Assembly (NCBI RefSeq): GCF_000208745.1
Contig: NC_030859.1
Coordinates: forward strand, 8,789,306 to 8,853,305
From: Theobroma cacao
Lineage: Eukaryota; Streptophyta; Magnoliopsida; Malvales; Malvaceae
Direction: 5' to 3'
DNA length: 64,000 nt
Each line of letters begins with the position of its first letter. The first letter of the stretch is position 1. The position numbers were made by a program, and so were the translations under genes. This document shows positions 1-10,985 of this stretch, in pieces. The notes beneath the pieces were generated by a model. The model ran no database searches, had not been told where the DNA came from, and saw only the letters and a program-made list of their open reading frames with translations.

Positions 1-574
1 GATTTTTGTAAAGTGATTTACTCATGTGGGGTTTACATGAGGGGTTTAAAGGAGCTTAAACAATTGCATGGTTTTGAGAAAATGAATGCATCATGATTTC
101 GATAAACATTCCTTATGGTATGCTTGTTCCCTTCTAATATTCACTCACTCAGTATTGTACTCACATTTTATAAAAATTCATGTTTTCAGATCAAGTGACT
201 GTTGGACCCTAGATCGAGGAGTCCTCGTAGTGCATCTCCTGGGTATGTGTCTGACATTCAATAGTAATCCTTTTTATTGTAAATGTCTCCGCTAGAAGTC
301 ATGGGTCCTTTTGTATTGTGAATACAATCTAACAATGCGAATATGTGTATAAAATGTAAATTGCTAAATACATAACTGGTATAGTGCATGTATATTATTA
401 TCGATAATGCCATTGTGTTTTGGCTATGTTCACACCCGGGAAAAGGTGTGTGCGTGTCTGCATGATATGATAAATTTGTTAAGCAAAGGTAAATGGATAG
501 GCTTGCTTGGGCTTAGTGAGCTATGCTTATTGAGCTCATGCACTGGTCATGGCCCGAAAAATTGGGTCGTGATA
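1..574 (+). mobile_element. 3' part of a family C LTR (copy C0)
   Basis: The stretch matches the last ~570 bases of the other family C LTRs in the window: the 'tgcatcatgatttc' block, the 'cactcactcagt' block and the terminal 'aggcttgcttgggcttagtg ... ggtcgtgata' end. It has no coding potential. The left part lies outside the window, so the target duplication cannot be tested. The LTR ends at 574 and the flank (gtgagcttctag) matches position 42855 beside element A2, so C0 inserted into a copy of that sequence. Confidence 0.75.
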
Positions 575-1330
575 GTGAGCTTCTAGCGAAAAGATCTAGC
601 CAAATATTAAGAACCTAAAAAAATTGCTAGCTTTTAGAGAGAGACACAGAATCCATCAAAATAACACTTTTTGGGAGTGAAAATCCTTACCTCTAACCCT
701 TAGAATCCAAGATTTGTTGATGGAGTTTGAAGGTTTTGAAAGGTAGGAAATTTGAGAGACAATGGGTGAGAGAACAAAGGAAAATCTGAGAAATGAAGTA
801 AGTTTTGGTTCCAAAGCTTTTAAACCCATTTTAAGCTGACTAGGCAACTTAAGTTTAACTATGGTGAGTCTATAGTTGATCTTGGACCAGTAGGTTTGAT
901 ATTCTATCCATTTCCCTATCATAGGATTGGCTCCATAGAAGGTTTATAGTCGCTCTTGGATCAAAATGTCCATTTTTGCTCGATTTTCCTTCACAAGATC
1001 GACTATAAAGGGTCCACAGTCGATCATGGACTAGTAGGTTGGCACTTTCTGCATTTTTCCTTCCTTAGATCGAATATAGAGGGCCTATGGTCAATCCTTG
1101 GCTAGAATTCTTGACTCCTACTTTTTACTTCACAAAATTGACCATAGATGCATTGGGATCAACTTCCAAAGTCCAGACTTGCGAAAATTGTTTCTTTTAA
1201 GGCTAAATCTCATTCTAAATCTCTCACACAACCTTTATGACCTTTATTTATGAATTTTTTAAGGACAGAATTGAGGTTTTAAGTCAACAAAAGTATTTAT
1301 TAACCTCACCAAGTTAATTGTCCATGTGAC
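575..1330 (-). repeat. LTR-like non-coding block with GATCGACTATA-type motifs, element A1 side
   Basis: This block sits where the integrase and 3' LTR of gypsy element A1 should be and is homologous to 42855-43590 beside element A2. It has no reading frame of note. Between about 860 and 1150 it repeats variants of GATCGACTATA and its complement TATAGTCGATC, often as facing pairs about 10 bases apart (for example around 990-1025). It is probably part of an LTR of another gypsy family that became joined to A1. The family was not identified. Confidence 0.5.
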
Positions 1331-2728
1331 AAAATTTACAAGTTGCACAAACTCCAACCATTGACGCTGCCTAAGGTTGAGATCTCTCTACTCAAAAATA
1401 TACTTAAGGCTTTTGAGATTTTTATATATCTCACATGTCTCACCATATAAGTAATGCCTCAATTTCTTTAGGGTAAATAATATAGTAGTCATCTCTAAAT
1501 CATGAATGGGGTAATTTTGCTCAAGCCTCTTGAGCTGTCTCGCTGCCTACGTAATCACCTTGCCATGTTACATCAACACACATCCAAGTCTTACTCATGT
1601 GCATAGTAATAAATGGTGTAACCCCCTGAACGACAAGGTAAACTCAATACTAGAGATGTGGTGAGACATGTCTTGAGTTTCCCAAAGCTCTTCTCACATG
1701 CGTCTATCCATATAAACTTAACACCCTTTTGTGTCAACCTAGTTATGGGAGTTATGATCTTAGAGAAGTCCTTAACAAATCTCTTATAATATCTGGTAAT
1801 TCTTAGCAAACTCCGTATCTTAGTGATAGAAGTAAGCCTTAGCCATTTCTTCACAACCTCAATCTTCTTTGGGTCCACCATTACACCATTCTTATATACT
1901 ATGTGGCCTATGAAGCTAGCACTATCAAACCAAAACTCGCTCTTGGAGAACTTGGCGCACAACACGTGCTTTCTCATAATTTGGAACACTATCTTCAAAT
2001 GCTGCTTATGCTTATCTCTACTCCTTAAGTATACTAATATATCATTAATAAAAACTACCTCAAACTAATCCAAATATGGCTTGAACACTCGATTCATCAT
2101 TGTCCATAAAAGTGGTTGGGTCATTCTTAGGCCCAAATGACATCACCAGAAACTCATAATGCCCGTACCTAGTATGAAAGGTGGTCTTAGGCACAACTTT
2201 TTGCCTAATCTTCAACTAATGGTAGCTTGACCTCAAGTCAATCTTGGAAAAGCATTATGCTCCTTGGAGCTGATCAAACAAGTCATCAATGCGTGGTAAA
2301 GGGTATTTATTCTTCACTGTTGCTTTGTTCAATTGCCTATAATATATTCACAATCTCATTGACCCACCTTTCTTTTTCACGAATAACATCGGTACACCCC
2401 ATGGTGACACGCTAGGATGAATGAAGCCTTTGTTTAATAAGTCTTATAGCTGATCCTTGAGCTCTTTAAGCTCTGCTAGTGCCATCCAGTACAGTGGTAT
2501 AGTTATTAGACTCGTACCCTATGCCAAGTCAATGCAAAACTCTATGTCTCTATCTAGAGGTAAACCTAGCAACTCCTCGAGAAACGCATTAAGGAAATCT
2601 CTCACAACTAGCACGTTAACAATCTCACCCACCACCATTTGGGTGTCCTTAACTAGAGCTAAGAACCCCTGACATCCATGACCGATCAACCTCATAGCAT
2701 TCGAAGCTGAAACTATGCTACTCAACAT
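1331..2728 (-). pseudogene. pol: Ty3/gypsy reverse transcriptase-RNase H, element A1 (decayed)
   Basis: On the minus strand the segment reads from the spacer before RT (VRDFLNAFLEELLGLPLDRD at about 2590) through RT into RNase H ([16 protein letters not shown], about 1670). The connection region has the family pattern [21 protein letters not shown] and YYKRFVKDFSKI. The RT active-site motif at 2041-2052 reads F-I-N-D, where the family has F-I-D-D, so the first catalytic aspartate is lost. Several stops and frameshifts are present. The RNase H end is followed directly by unrelated LTR-like DNA, so no integrase is encoded. The sequence style is that of chromovirus (Tekay/Del-like) elements. It is non-functional. 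Confidence 0.85.
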
Positions 2729-2865
2729 CGTGCTACGGTCCCCTTAAATGCTAAAGGGTTCATCTATTGGTTAGTTAAAACGTACCACCTTGTAAAGGCA
2801 ATTAACGCTCGCATAATTGGGTGATAACTAGTCCATAACCAATATCACGTTAAACTTCAACATAT

Positions 2866-3285
2866 CTAACAATAACAAATTTGCCAAAGTGTCTTTATAT
2901 CAACTAGGACCACGTAACCATTATACTCATAACTGGCCATGAACACCTCTCTCAAGGGTGTGGTAACTACCAAATTTTGCTCGCTCTTAGAGCGCTCTAC
3001 ACCCAATCTAGATGCAAAGTGTGGGAAAATAAAAGAATGCATAGCACCAAGGTCATACAATGGACGTGCATTAATAGAACAAATAGGTAGAATACTTATA
3101 ACAACTACATTGGATGTCTTTACATCATGGGGAGTCAAGGCATAAACTCTGGCCTGTCCACAACCAACAGTACTTAGTGTACCAAATCTAGTCTTTGGAG
3201 CTTCTTGAGATGAATGGCTCAAAAGAGACTTTTTAGCATAATGCCCAAATTGTCTACAAGTATAACATGAAGTAGAATCCCTCAT
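2866..3285 (-). pseudogene. pol: Gypsy gag zinc knuckle and aspartic protease, element A1
   Basis: The 139-codon minus-strand frame starts with a zinc-knuckle remnant (CYTCRQFGHYAKKS). The family pattern is CX2CX4HX4C; here the last Cys is replaced by Ser. About 55 residues later comes the retropepsin-like active-site region YDLGAMHSFI. Most relatives have DSGA there, so the change to DLGA may inactivate it. Element A2 carries the same DLGA. Between zinc knuckle and protease about 115 bases present in A2 (45485-45600) are missing here. Confidence 0.75.
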
Positions 3286-3299
3286 GCACTACTCTTTGT

Positions 3300-4231
3300 G
3301 TTTTTTACCATAAATGGAACATAGAGGAAAAAGAGGAAAATTTTATCTAACACCTCGTTGTCCGTGGTGGAATAGCTCTATGATCTCTGTTAATTCCTTC
3401 TCCTTTAGTAGATTTCCCCAGATGGTATCCCTAAAAACCTCCTCATTTGCCTTATCAACTTGATGTATCTCTACGGCCTTGACGACCTTTAGTCTTGGCC
3501 TTCTTTGGCCTAGGTCTATCTAATCGACCCTCCAATTTTTAAGCTCTAACCTTTGAGCGTAATTCACTACGTTAAAGTAACTAGTGAACTCATGCAACGT
3601 TACCACCTTATACATTGGGTGCCTTATCACTACACAACATCTCATACCATTGTCAAGCTATCTTCTCAAGTTGGAAGATGGCAAACTAAATTGATTTAGT
3701 GCTGGTGTAACTCAAAGCATTACACATCACCAATATTTCATCCAAAAAGTCCTACGCATCCTCTATCACATCAGATCCAGAAAGCCGTGGAGGTTTCAAC
3801 CTCATAAACTCTAATAGCAGAACCATAGTTGCAACCTTGGCTATCCCAAATTGCTGATGGTCATCATGGCTTTGTGACCCAAGGGAGGCTTGAACAGTAA
3901 GGTGGCCCTCACCCTATTTTCTTTTATCTAATATCTTCTAAGCTAGTAACTCCGTAGTCTGAAAGATTCCTTGTAAGCTGTTGGCTAAATCCTCTAAGAT
4001 CACTACCCTCATTGGGGGCACCACACCCTTGGGAGCTTGTCCCTCCACCCCAACTTTGAGACCTTGTCTTTCTATTTGTGAACTAGTTGGGGTATATGTC
4101 TTCCCTGAGTTGGTGACCCTGCCATGTCTACCATGGCCTCTAGCAGTAGGAATACGTGGTCTATGAGTAGTCTCCATGGGAGCCTTGCGCTTTGTCATGC
4201 CTCTAGTATTAGCTCATGTCCTAGATGGCAT
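3300..4231 (-). pseudogene. gag: Gypsy gag, element A1 (decayed)
   Basis: The likely start codon is the ATG complementary to 4229-4231. It is followed after five codons by a TGA where relatives have an arginine codon (CGA to TGA, a single transition). The same stop is present in A2. Downstream, a basic Gly/Arg-rich leader (TARGHGRHGRV) and a QGIFQTTELLA helix are readable, then the frame breaks. About 230 bases of the capsid-like region present in A2 are deleted near 3610. Gag would have formed the retrotransposon particle. It is not functional. Confidence 0.7.
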
Positions 4232-4366
4232 GTCCCACCTAGATAAGAACAACGTATATTGTAAGACTCAACATTATGGGCTTACAACAATACTAGGCAT
4301 ATCTTTTAAATATATAGGGGTTAAATAGACAAGGACTTATATATGGGTCTCCCGTTTTTAGTTTGT
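4232..4366 (-). other. Truncated 5' leader of element A1, primer binding site deleted
   Basis: The leader follows A2 up to the block at about 4345-4365 (tatatgggtctcccgttttt), then jumps into LTR sequence. The ~150 bases that in A2 carry the tRNA-iMet primer binding site and the LTR end (46985-47150) are absent. A1 therefore could not start reverse transcription. Confidence 0.6.
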
Positions 4367-5069
4367 AAATATAAACATCCAATCAAACATCAATCACATA
4401 TAAACATGAATAAATGTAAATATAAATATCCACGCATTAACGTAAGTACGCGACTATGAACTTCTCAACATAAAAGGTGTATACAATTTATTCAATATAG
4501 TAATTGTAAAGGCATCTCGATGCTCATATAGGCTCGTAGGCCATCATTCATAACATTCACATAATCTCATGAAAATAAATTATCTTTCCATGGCCTAACA
4601 TTCATAATATTTTTATAGTAACGTAAAAGTAACTTGCCACTTAATGGCATAACATTTCAACGCAATAGTTAGTTATAAACAAAATAAAGACTGACTCATC
4701 AACGAAACATGACACGACCTCTAGGCTGTAAGGGCTACTAGATCACCTACCAAAAGATGAACGGATCATGTCTAAGTGACTAGCTGCTATCAAGAGTACT
4801 ATCACTGATTTGCAACAAAAATAAATTATGAAACTAACGTGTGAGTCATAAAGACTCCGTGAGTAGGTATGGGAAGGGAGCAAGCCAGGGAATAAAAGAG
4901 TTTCATAAACATGCAATATATTGATAAATCTTTCTTCATTTCTATAATAATCATGAAGCATTTTGAATAAACATCATTCATGCAATAATGCAAGGAAATC
5001 AACTTTGTATAAACCTTTGGAATTCTTTTACCTTAAAAATTCTCAACAAAATTCACTCAAGCAACCTTT

Positions 5070-5185
5070 CTACAATGAATCTATCAATACCTTTTTGGAT
5101 GTATCGATACTTTTGAAAATTTATCAATACATTCCAGATAGAAAGCCTCTTAAAGCATGCTGTTTAGAATATGTCAATACTTTGA
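5070..5185. repeat. TGTATCGATACA-type cluster (inner cluster of A1 LTR)
   Basis: Four to five decayed copies (tctatcaatac, tgtatcgatac, ttatcaatacatt, tgtcaatac) occur in about 115 bases. The same position in the plus-strand A-type LTR (56850-57010) carries the same type of cluster. Confidence 0.6.
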
Positions 5186-6118
5186 ATATAAAACCCAATT
5201 TTCGAGGTAAAATTCAACATTTTTGCCATTCCGCAAATTCCCTCATCTCTTGGGACTATCTTTAAGGCTCAAATCATTCCCTGAGCATGTTCTTATATGA
5301 GCATGGAGTATAAATCATAAATAATGCTCAAATGAACTTAGCATACAATATATCAAAACATAACAATTATAATCATTCCATTAACATTAAACTCATAAAT
5401 TGTCATAGTGTTATCCCCATCAACCTTGGGTCAACAATGTACATCCCCATTTCACCTTGGGCGTTTATGATGCATCATAGGAGTGAAATCATCACTTGCA
5501 CCCCGTGAGAGTGGAATCAATAGCCCTCATGGAGTTCTCATACTCATAGTATTTGGTTTGCAAAATGTTCATCACATACATGCTTACTCATCCCATAAGG
5601 TATATGAAATTTTACCACATATATGCACCTTATTGCATTCCTCATGACTACTCAATTATCTTATATAGTATGTGAAACATGCATCATATACATAAGCTCA
5701 TGGCATTTATCATGTTTCCTCATTCATCTCATTTAGTGTATGGAATATACATCATATACATAAACATAGCAATCTTAGATGGATCAAACATTATTCAATC
5801 CATCATGCATCCCATGCTTCAACATAGCAAGCATTCACATGATAATGTTCATACAAAAATATAAAAGATTTCTCTTACCCACACTTGTTCGAAGGCTAGA
5901 GTAATCGAGTGTTGCAAACAATAAGGTGCTTGTCCCCCCTTGTTGAAAACTAATACATAATAACATATTTATATGTAATAGATTGAAAACCCTTTTCAAA
6001 ATGATTTTCACATCCATAATCTCATTTTTCATTTCATAAATATTTGCAGAAAATCATATTCTTCAATAAACCTTAAATCATCATTCAACTTTACATATCA
6101 AAATAGTTTTGAAAGTGG

Positions 6119-6123
6119 TGTAT
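6119..6123. other. Target-site duplication TGTAT (left) of solo LTR E
   Basis: TGTAT at 6119-6123 is repeated at 7622-7626 directly on the other side of the inserted LTR. Uninterrupted A-type LTRs (near 17400 and 55910) carry this site once, confirming the empty site. Confidence 0.9.
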
Positions 6124-7621
6124 TGTTGTTGATTTCTCACGCAAGTGCACATATCTTTAACAAGTAATATGGTAATAAATAGAGTATCGTTCCCATGGAA
6201 AATTGTTTTAATTCCTACTATTAACTACTAAAATTAACACACCTTAAATTTATTCAAACAACCAAATTTCAAAATTATTAAAAAGAAAAATTGAAACTAC
6301 TAAACTGAAACTTCAATCAACTACCAGACCTAAGATTATAATATCCCTCAATACTTCATCTAATTATTAACTCTCTCTCTTAACTCGGTTTAATGGACTA
6401 AGTTGCTAACTTAGAGTCCTAAATTATTTATAAGTCTCTGTCGAGTTTCTCATAAAAATACCTTTCTCAATTAATATACTATATGTCTATGCAAATTAAA
6501 TTGAAGAAAGATTCATTAAGTTTGTGCTCTAATCTTGGCTACGTATAGCTTATAGGTGTATGTCTACCCTATATACAAATCAAACCACCTAATCAACTAA
6601 GTGCATTTGATCATATGTTATTCTATTCAAGGTCTACCTAAATCTCTTTCGTCAAGGTTTAACCTAAGTTTCCAATTAAATCTAATTGCTGGCCAGTCAA
6701 CTAGAAGCATTAAGAACAGAATAAAATTAACAACTTAACGTAATCAAACATAAGTAAAAGAGAGATAAATAATTCATACTACATATTGAGTTCAATCATA
6801 ATCTTAGATTAAAAACTTAGTTCCCCATCAAGTCACACATTATCATCAAATAAAATCTAAACATTAGAAACAAAACCAAGAAAATAAAAGAATAAAAAAA
6901 AATATAGAAAAACTCAAGAATTGTATTCTTGATCTCCAAATATCCTTGAATCCTGCAAATTCTTCTTAGCTTCAATGACTCTGTGGCTTGACTATTAGTT
7001 GTTAATTTGGTATTTTTTTCGTTTTCTCTTTAAGTCCTCTGAAAGGTTATTTTTATAAGCTTTGAAGTTAGGCCAAGTTGGGTGAAGAAAGAAGTCAATT
7101 TCAGCTGGGATTTCCTCACCAGACTATGTGAGTCACAGCCTTGCCCAATTAATTAACAAAAATCGTAATTGCTCTAGGACTGCTACAGTGTGTCAATTTT
7201 AATAAGATTTTTGACCATCTTACAAGCTGAACTGGGTAAAGTAGTTAACATGAAAGTTTCAGATTTTTCTCTTATCTTTCCAATGGTCAAGGATGCACTG
7301 GATTTGGAGCTCTGTAGGTAGAGTTATGATCAAAATACCAAAACATATGCAGTAAAAGTTTGCACCTTGAAATTGCTCTCCTTCTTTTACTAAAATTCTT
7401 CTTTCAAACACCTACAATAGCATAAATAAATCAATAACAACCTATCTTATCCACATTAACACCAAATTAAGCATAAAATTAACTAAGATTAGTTTGACTC
7501 ACCTAAACTAACTAATTTAAAATAATTTAATAAAATCTACTAATTTTTATACATTACTACAAGAACTAAGCCAAATTACTATTAAATTAAGCTTAAATAA
7601 CTCTATATCATAGAGTTATCA
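6124..7621 (-). mobile_element. Solo LTR E (Athila/Tat-type), 1498 bp
   Basis: The unit begins TGTTGTTGATTTC and ends GTTATCA, with TG...CA ends and a perfect 5-bp TSD, inside the family A LTR. It has no coding content. It is homologous to the LTR stubs at 15730-16147 and 54364-54656 ('gagtatcg', 'aatatccctca', 'cttcatctaa' blocks), which sit next to a tRNA-Asp-type primer site and Athila/Tat-like gag. That gives the family and the minus orientation. A single LTR with a TSD indicates loss of the internal part by LTR-LTR recombination. Confidence 0.85.
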
Positions 7622-7626
7622 TGTAT
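7622..7626. other. Target-site duplication TGTAT (right) of solo LTR E
   Basis: Second copy of TGTAT, identical to 6119-6123. Confidence 0.9.
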
Positions 7627-7941
7627 CCATTCACCTCAATCGAAGACTCAATCACAACCTTTCTCCAGTGGTTTCCTCGGAGTTCTCGATTGTTCCTATC
7701 ACACAAAAATCATAGAAATAAATTTCTAGACAAATAACCTCAGAATAATCATTCTAAGAGCTTTCAAAGTTACTCACTTTTGACTAAGTCTATTTTTACT
7801 CAATAAACCCATTCTAAAATTAATAAATTTTCTACTTTCACCTTAGATAAACTTAGATGACTTGAAAATCCATAAAACCTTTAATTTTAATCCTCTAACA
7901 AAATTTCTGGGGCCAAGAAACTAAATTTTCAAAATAAAAAA

Positions 7942-7959
7942 GACAAGCTTTTAAGGTTT
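7942..7959. other. Target-site duplication of the SINE (left)
   Basis: The 18-mer gacaagcttttaaggttt is repeated with one mismatch at 8050-8067 on the far side of the SINE. Confidence 0.85.
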
Positions 7960-8049
7960 TTTTTTTTTATAATTAGGGGAGGGGGATTCGAACCTTGCTC
8001 TTTAGGCAGGGGAATTATGTACCAACCAATGAGCCAAATGCTCAAGCGT
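7960..8049 (-). mobile_element. Short tRNA-derived SINE (about 90 bp)
   Basis: On the minus strand the insert contains an RNA polymerase III A-box-like TGGCTCATTGG (complement of 8026-8036) and a perfect B box GGTTCGAATCC (complement of 7984-7994), followed by an A-rich tail (poly-T at 7960-7968 on the plus strand). An 18-bp direct repeat flanks it, as expected of LINE-dependent insertion. It is little more than a tRNA-like head plus tail, shorter than usual plant SINEs, so a retroposed tRNA-like transcript is the alternative. Other A-type LTRs lack it. Confidence 0.8.
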
Positions 8050-8067
8050 GACAAGCTGTTAAGGTTT
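8050..8067. other. Target-site duplication of the SINE (right)
   Basis: gacaagctgttaaggttt, one mismatch from 7942-7959. Confidence 0.85.
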
Positions 8068-8284
8068 CAAAGCTTAAAAATGTCATTTTTATCATTAAAT
8101 CTCAAAACCAAGCTTGGAAACATTAAAAGAAACTATTTTTGCTCATAAATGAGTTAAAAGAGTTATGGAAGAGGGTTACCTTTCAAAAATACAGCTAAGG
8201 GTTGCAAAACCGTGGAAAATGTGGTGTATTTATAGTTTTAAGGTTGAAAATACCATTTTGCCCTTTTTATTTTTCTGAAATAGG

Positions 8285-8480
8285 TGTAATGTATCCATAT
8301 ATCGGGTAAATGTATCGATACATTTGGTTTTAGAAAAAGATTCTATCGATATATTAGGCTATGTATTGATATATGTTCATAAAAATCTAAATCTACATGT
8401 ATCGATACATGTTCTCCAAATCCCCTTTTTAAAAGCTTTTGCACTAAATATATCGATACATAAAGATCAAGTATCAATAT
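8285..8480. repeat. TGTATCGATACA-type cluster (outer cluster of A1 LTR)
   Basis: About eight copies lie in 195 bases. Exact 12-mers occur near 8310 and 8400; the others differ mostly by C-to-T or G-to-A, or lie in shifted half-sites (tatatcgatac, tgtattgatatat). The motif is a perfect palindrome centred on ATCGAT. Confidence 0.7.
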
Positions 8481-8690
8481 TTTTTTTCCAATAAGCGAAC
8501 TACACTTAGAATCTTGTCCAATTGGACTTCTTTTCAAACCAAAGTTTGTATATAAGCTCAAAACAGTAAAACATGAAATGTTCTAAGTATAAAACTAAGT
8601 TTCAAGTGTTCAAAACAGATTTTATCTTGCTCATCTAAAAGTTTTCTAACTTAGAAATTGTGCATTAGGGTGGGATTTCAAAATTTGACA

Positions 8691-9832
8691 TGGTTCGATT
8701 ATTGATGAGTCTTGCAGATCTTTCTATTTCTTTTTGGGATATGCCCTAGAAACTATTACCCGCATATAGAACCAAGTTCCTACCAAATCATTTGATAAGA
8801 CACCATATGAGATATGGAGTAGTAAAAGGCCTAACTTGTATTATGTTAGGATTTAGGGATGTAATGCTTATCTATAGCGTACAATGTCTAATAAGTTAGG
8901 AGGGAGATCAGACAAATGTAAATTTGTGGAATATCCTAAAAAAAACACAGATATTACTTCTATAATCCCATTGAGCAAAAGGTGTTTGTCTCAAGATATG
9001 CCGTTTTCCTTAAGAAAGAGTTCTTAATTAAAGGGGCTAATGGGAGTAAAGTTGTACTTGAAAAACTATAAATTGGCATTCTATTGGAACATGAGCCTGA
9101 GATTGTGACATATGATGTACAACCACAATCTCAAGAGGCACAACCACTCAAAAAGTCTAGTAGGATATGTCAAGCTCCAGAGAGATATGGATTTCTCCTG
9201 GAAAGGGACATATTACCCATAAATGATGAGCCTACAACCTATAAGGAGGCAATGTTGGACATCAATTCTGAGAAATGGGCTAGAAGCCATGAAATTTGAA
9301 ATGGGTGCCATGGATACCAACCAAGTATGGATTTTGGTGGATCCATCTAAAGGGATAAAACCCATCGGGTTCAATTGGGTCTTTAAGAGAAAAACCGATT
9401 TAGATTGCAAGGTGCAAACCATTAAAGCTAGACTGTAACAAAAGGTTACAAACAAAGACAAGAAATTGACTTTAAGGAAACCTTTCATCGGTTGCTATGC
9501 TTAAATCCATTACGATTTTGCTTGCAATTGTGCATACCATGACTTTGAAATATGGAAAATGGATGTGAAAAGGACATTCCTTAATGAGAATTTGCAAGAG
9601 GAAGTGTGCATGACACAACCTAATGGTTTTACATCTAATGATAATGCTAATAAGGTGTGCAAGCTCAAGCAAGCTACTCAGAGTTGGAACATCTATTTTA
9701 ATGAAGCTATAAAAGGGTTTGACTTCATCAAGATTAAGGATGAAACATGTGTCTATAAAAAGGCTAGTGGGAGTGTCATAATTTTCTTAGTGCTCTATGT
9801 TGATGACATAATGCTCATAGGAAATGATATAC
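8691..9832 (+). pseudogene. pol: Ty1/copia integrase end and N-terminal reverse transcriptase, truncated on both sides
   Basis: The plus-strand frames read the end of a copia integrase (MSLADLSISFWGYALET), then the linker (SSRICQAPERYGFLL, about 9160-9200), then RT: NQVWILVDPSKG at about 9325 and the metal-binding start WKMDVKRTFLNENLQEEV at 9556-9603. The catalytic YVDD is intact at 9796-9807. The copy stops 25 bases later at an inserted gypsy LTR (9833), and its 5' side is cut by the family A LTR at 8690. Stops and frameshifts near 8800, 9070 and 9440 show it is dead. An integrase fragment that breaks at nearly the same codon lies at 39693-40047. Confidence 0.85.
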
Positions 9833-10639
9833 TATCACGACCCAAATTGAGGAGTTGTGACTGGCGAACGAGCCTAGTAGGCAAAACCCACTAGACTCGA
9901 GCAAGCCTTCGAAATTTGAATCAAAATAGATCATATATCATATAGCCAAGGGTTTCCATACCAAATATTTTCATAATATAATGTAAATTCAAATACATAT
10001 ACTTTGCCCATTGCCTCATAATTGTACATAACACTTAAACATATACATAAGCCATATTTTGGGTAACAAGGCAGTTCGTCTCATAGAACCTTTCGTCAAA
10101 CCATTAGCAGTTTGTTGCCTACATAAACCAAAGGCTAAACAAAAGTGGAAGGACCCAAAATCGGACTCAATGGAGTAGAGATATCATAACAAAGACCTAT
10201 CAAATGCCAAAATTAGTCTGTCAAAGGACAACACTTACCACGCACTACCTAGTGGCTTATTTATTTACACATGGTACAAGAAATGGGTGAGTCATCTAAT
10301 ACTCAGTGAGAGGTGCAGATAAATTAAATATATTAGTGTCAATAAACATATACATATGTAAACGTATTGCATTACCAATGTAAACAAAGTGTTCTAACAA
10401 ACACCTCCAACATTAGGGGCATATCATTCATCGTTGATGAGTAGTCAACAATTCTCACTAATGACATATGTGGTACTATGTCTCCATAGATAGTGCACAA
10501 CAAATTAGGCTTACCCTAGAAGCTATTATAGAGTTAATTCCTATAGGCACACCATAGTTGCCAAAACATCATTTTAAATTTCACTTATCTCTACTTACTT
10601 AAGGCTATGTCATAACACTCGTCGTTCAAATCACAATCG

Positions 10640-10985
10640 TAGAGTGGTCTTCCTTGGACATAATTAAATCATGTACGGTGGCCAATTGGTGGAGACAAAT
10701 AACACTCAAGGCTAAAGCCACCAATGGAGAATTAAATCATGCACGATGCCGAAGCAACCAACGAAGAGTCAGATCTCGCTCGAAGTTGAAACATTCGGTA
10801 GAAAACAAATCACACTCAGTGCTGAAGCAACTAGCAGAGAATCAAAGTCATCATCTAGAGATGCTCAACGGATGGCAGCAAAAAACTATAGGCGAGAATC
10901 ACAAGCCAGACATAAACCGTCATCCCTGCTAACCACCATCCTCGTAGGCACAAAATGTAGTCGAAGGGATGAGGACTCTACTTAA
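10640..10985 (-). repeat. Degenerate minisatellite in D1 LTR
   Basis: Phrases such as 'ggctaaagccaccaatggagaatta', 'ccgaagcaaccaacgaagagtc' and 'gctgaagcaactagcagagaatc' recur about every 45-60 bases, alternating with 'aacactcaa' or 'cacactcag'. The copies are too decayed for an exact unit. The open frames in this stretch are by-products of the repeat. Confidence 0.5.

Larger units (their letters stand above)
4367..8690 (-). mobile_element. Family A LTR (5' LTR of element A1) with two later insertions
   Basis: Read on the minus strand it starts TGTCAAATTTTGAAATCCC at 8690 and runs toward the element. Without the solo LTR (6124-7621) and the SINE (7960-8049) it is about 2.7 kb. It has no coding content. 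It matches the plus-strand A-type LTR at 54657-57388 and the pieces 40048-41932 and 47098-47700. Two clusters of TGTATCGATACA-like palindromes lie in it (5070-5180 and 8285-8480). The inner end has been deleted. It borders a copia fragment at 8691. Confidence 0.75.

Noticed and set aside
10654..10985. 92-aa and 79-aa open frames as small basic proteins
   Set aside because: Overlapping frames of a degenerate minisatellite in the D1 LTR; not kept in D2.
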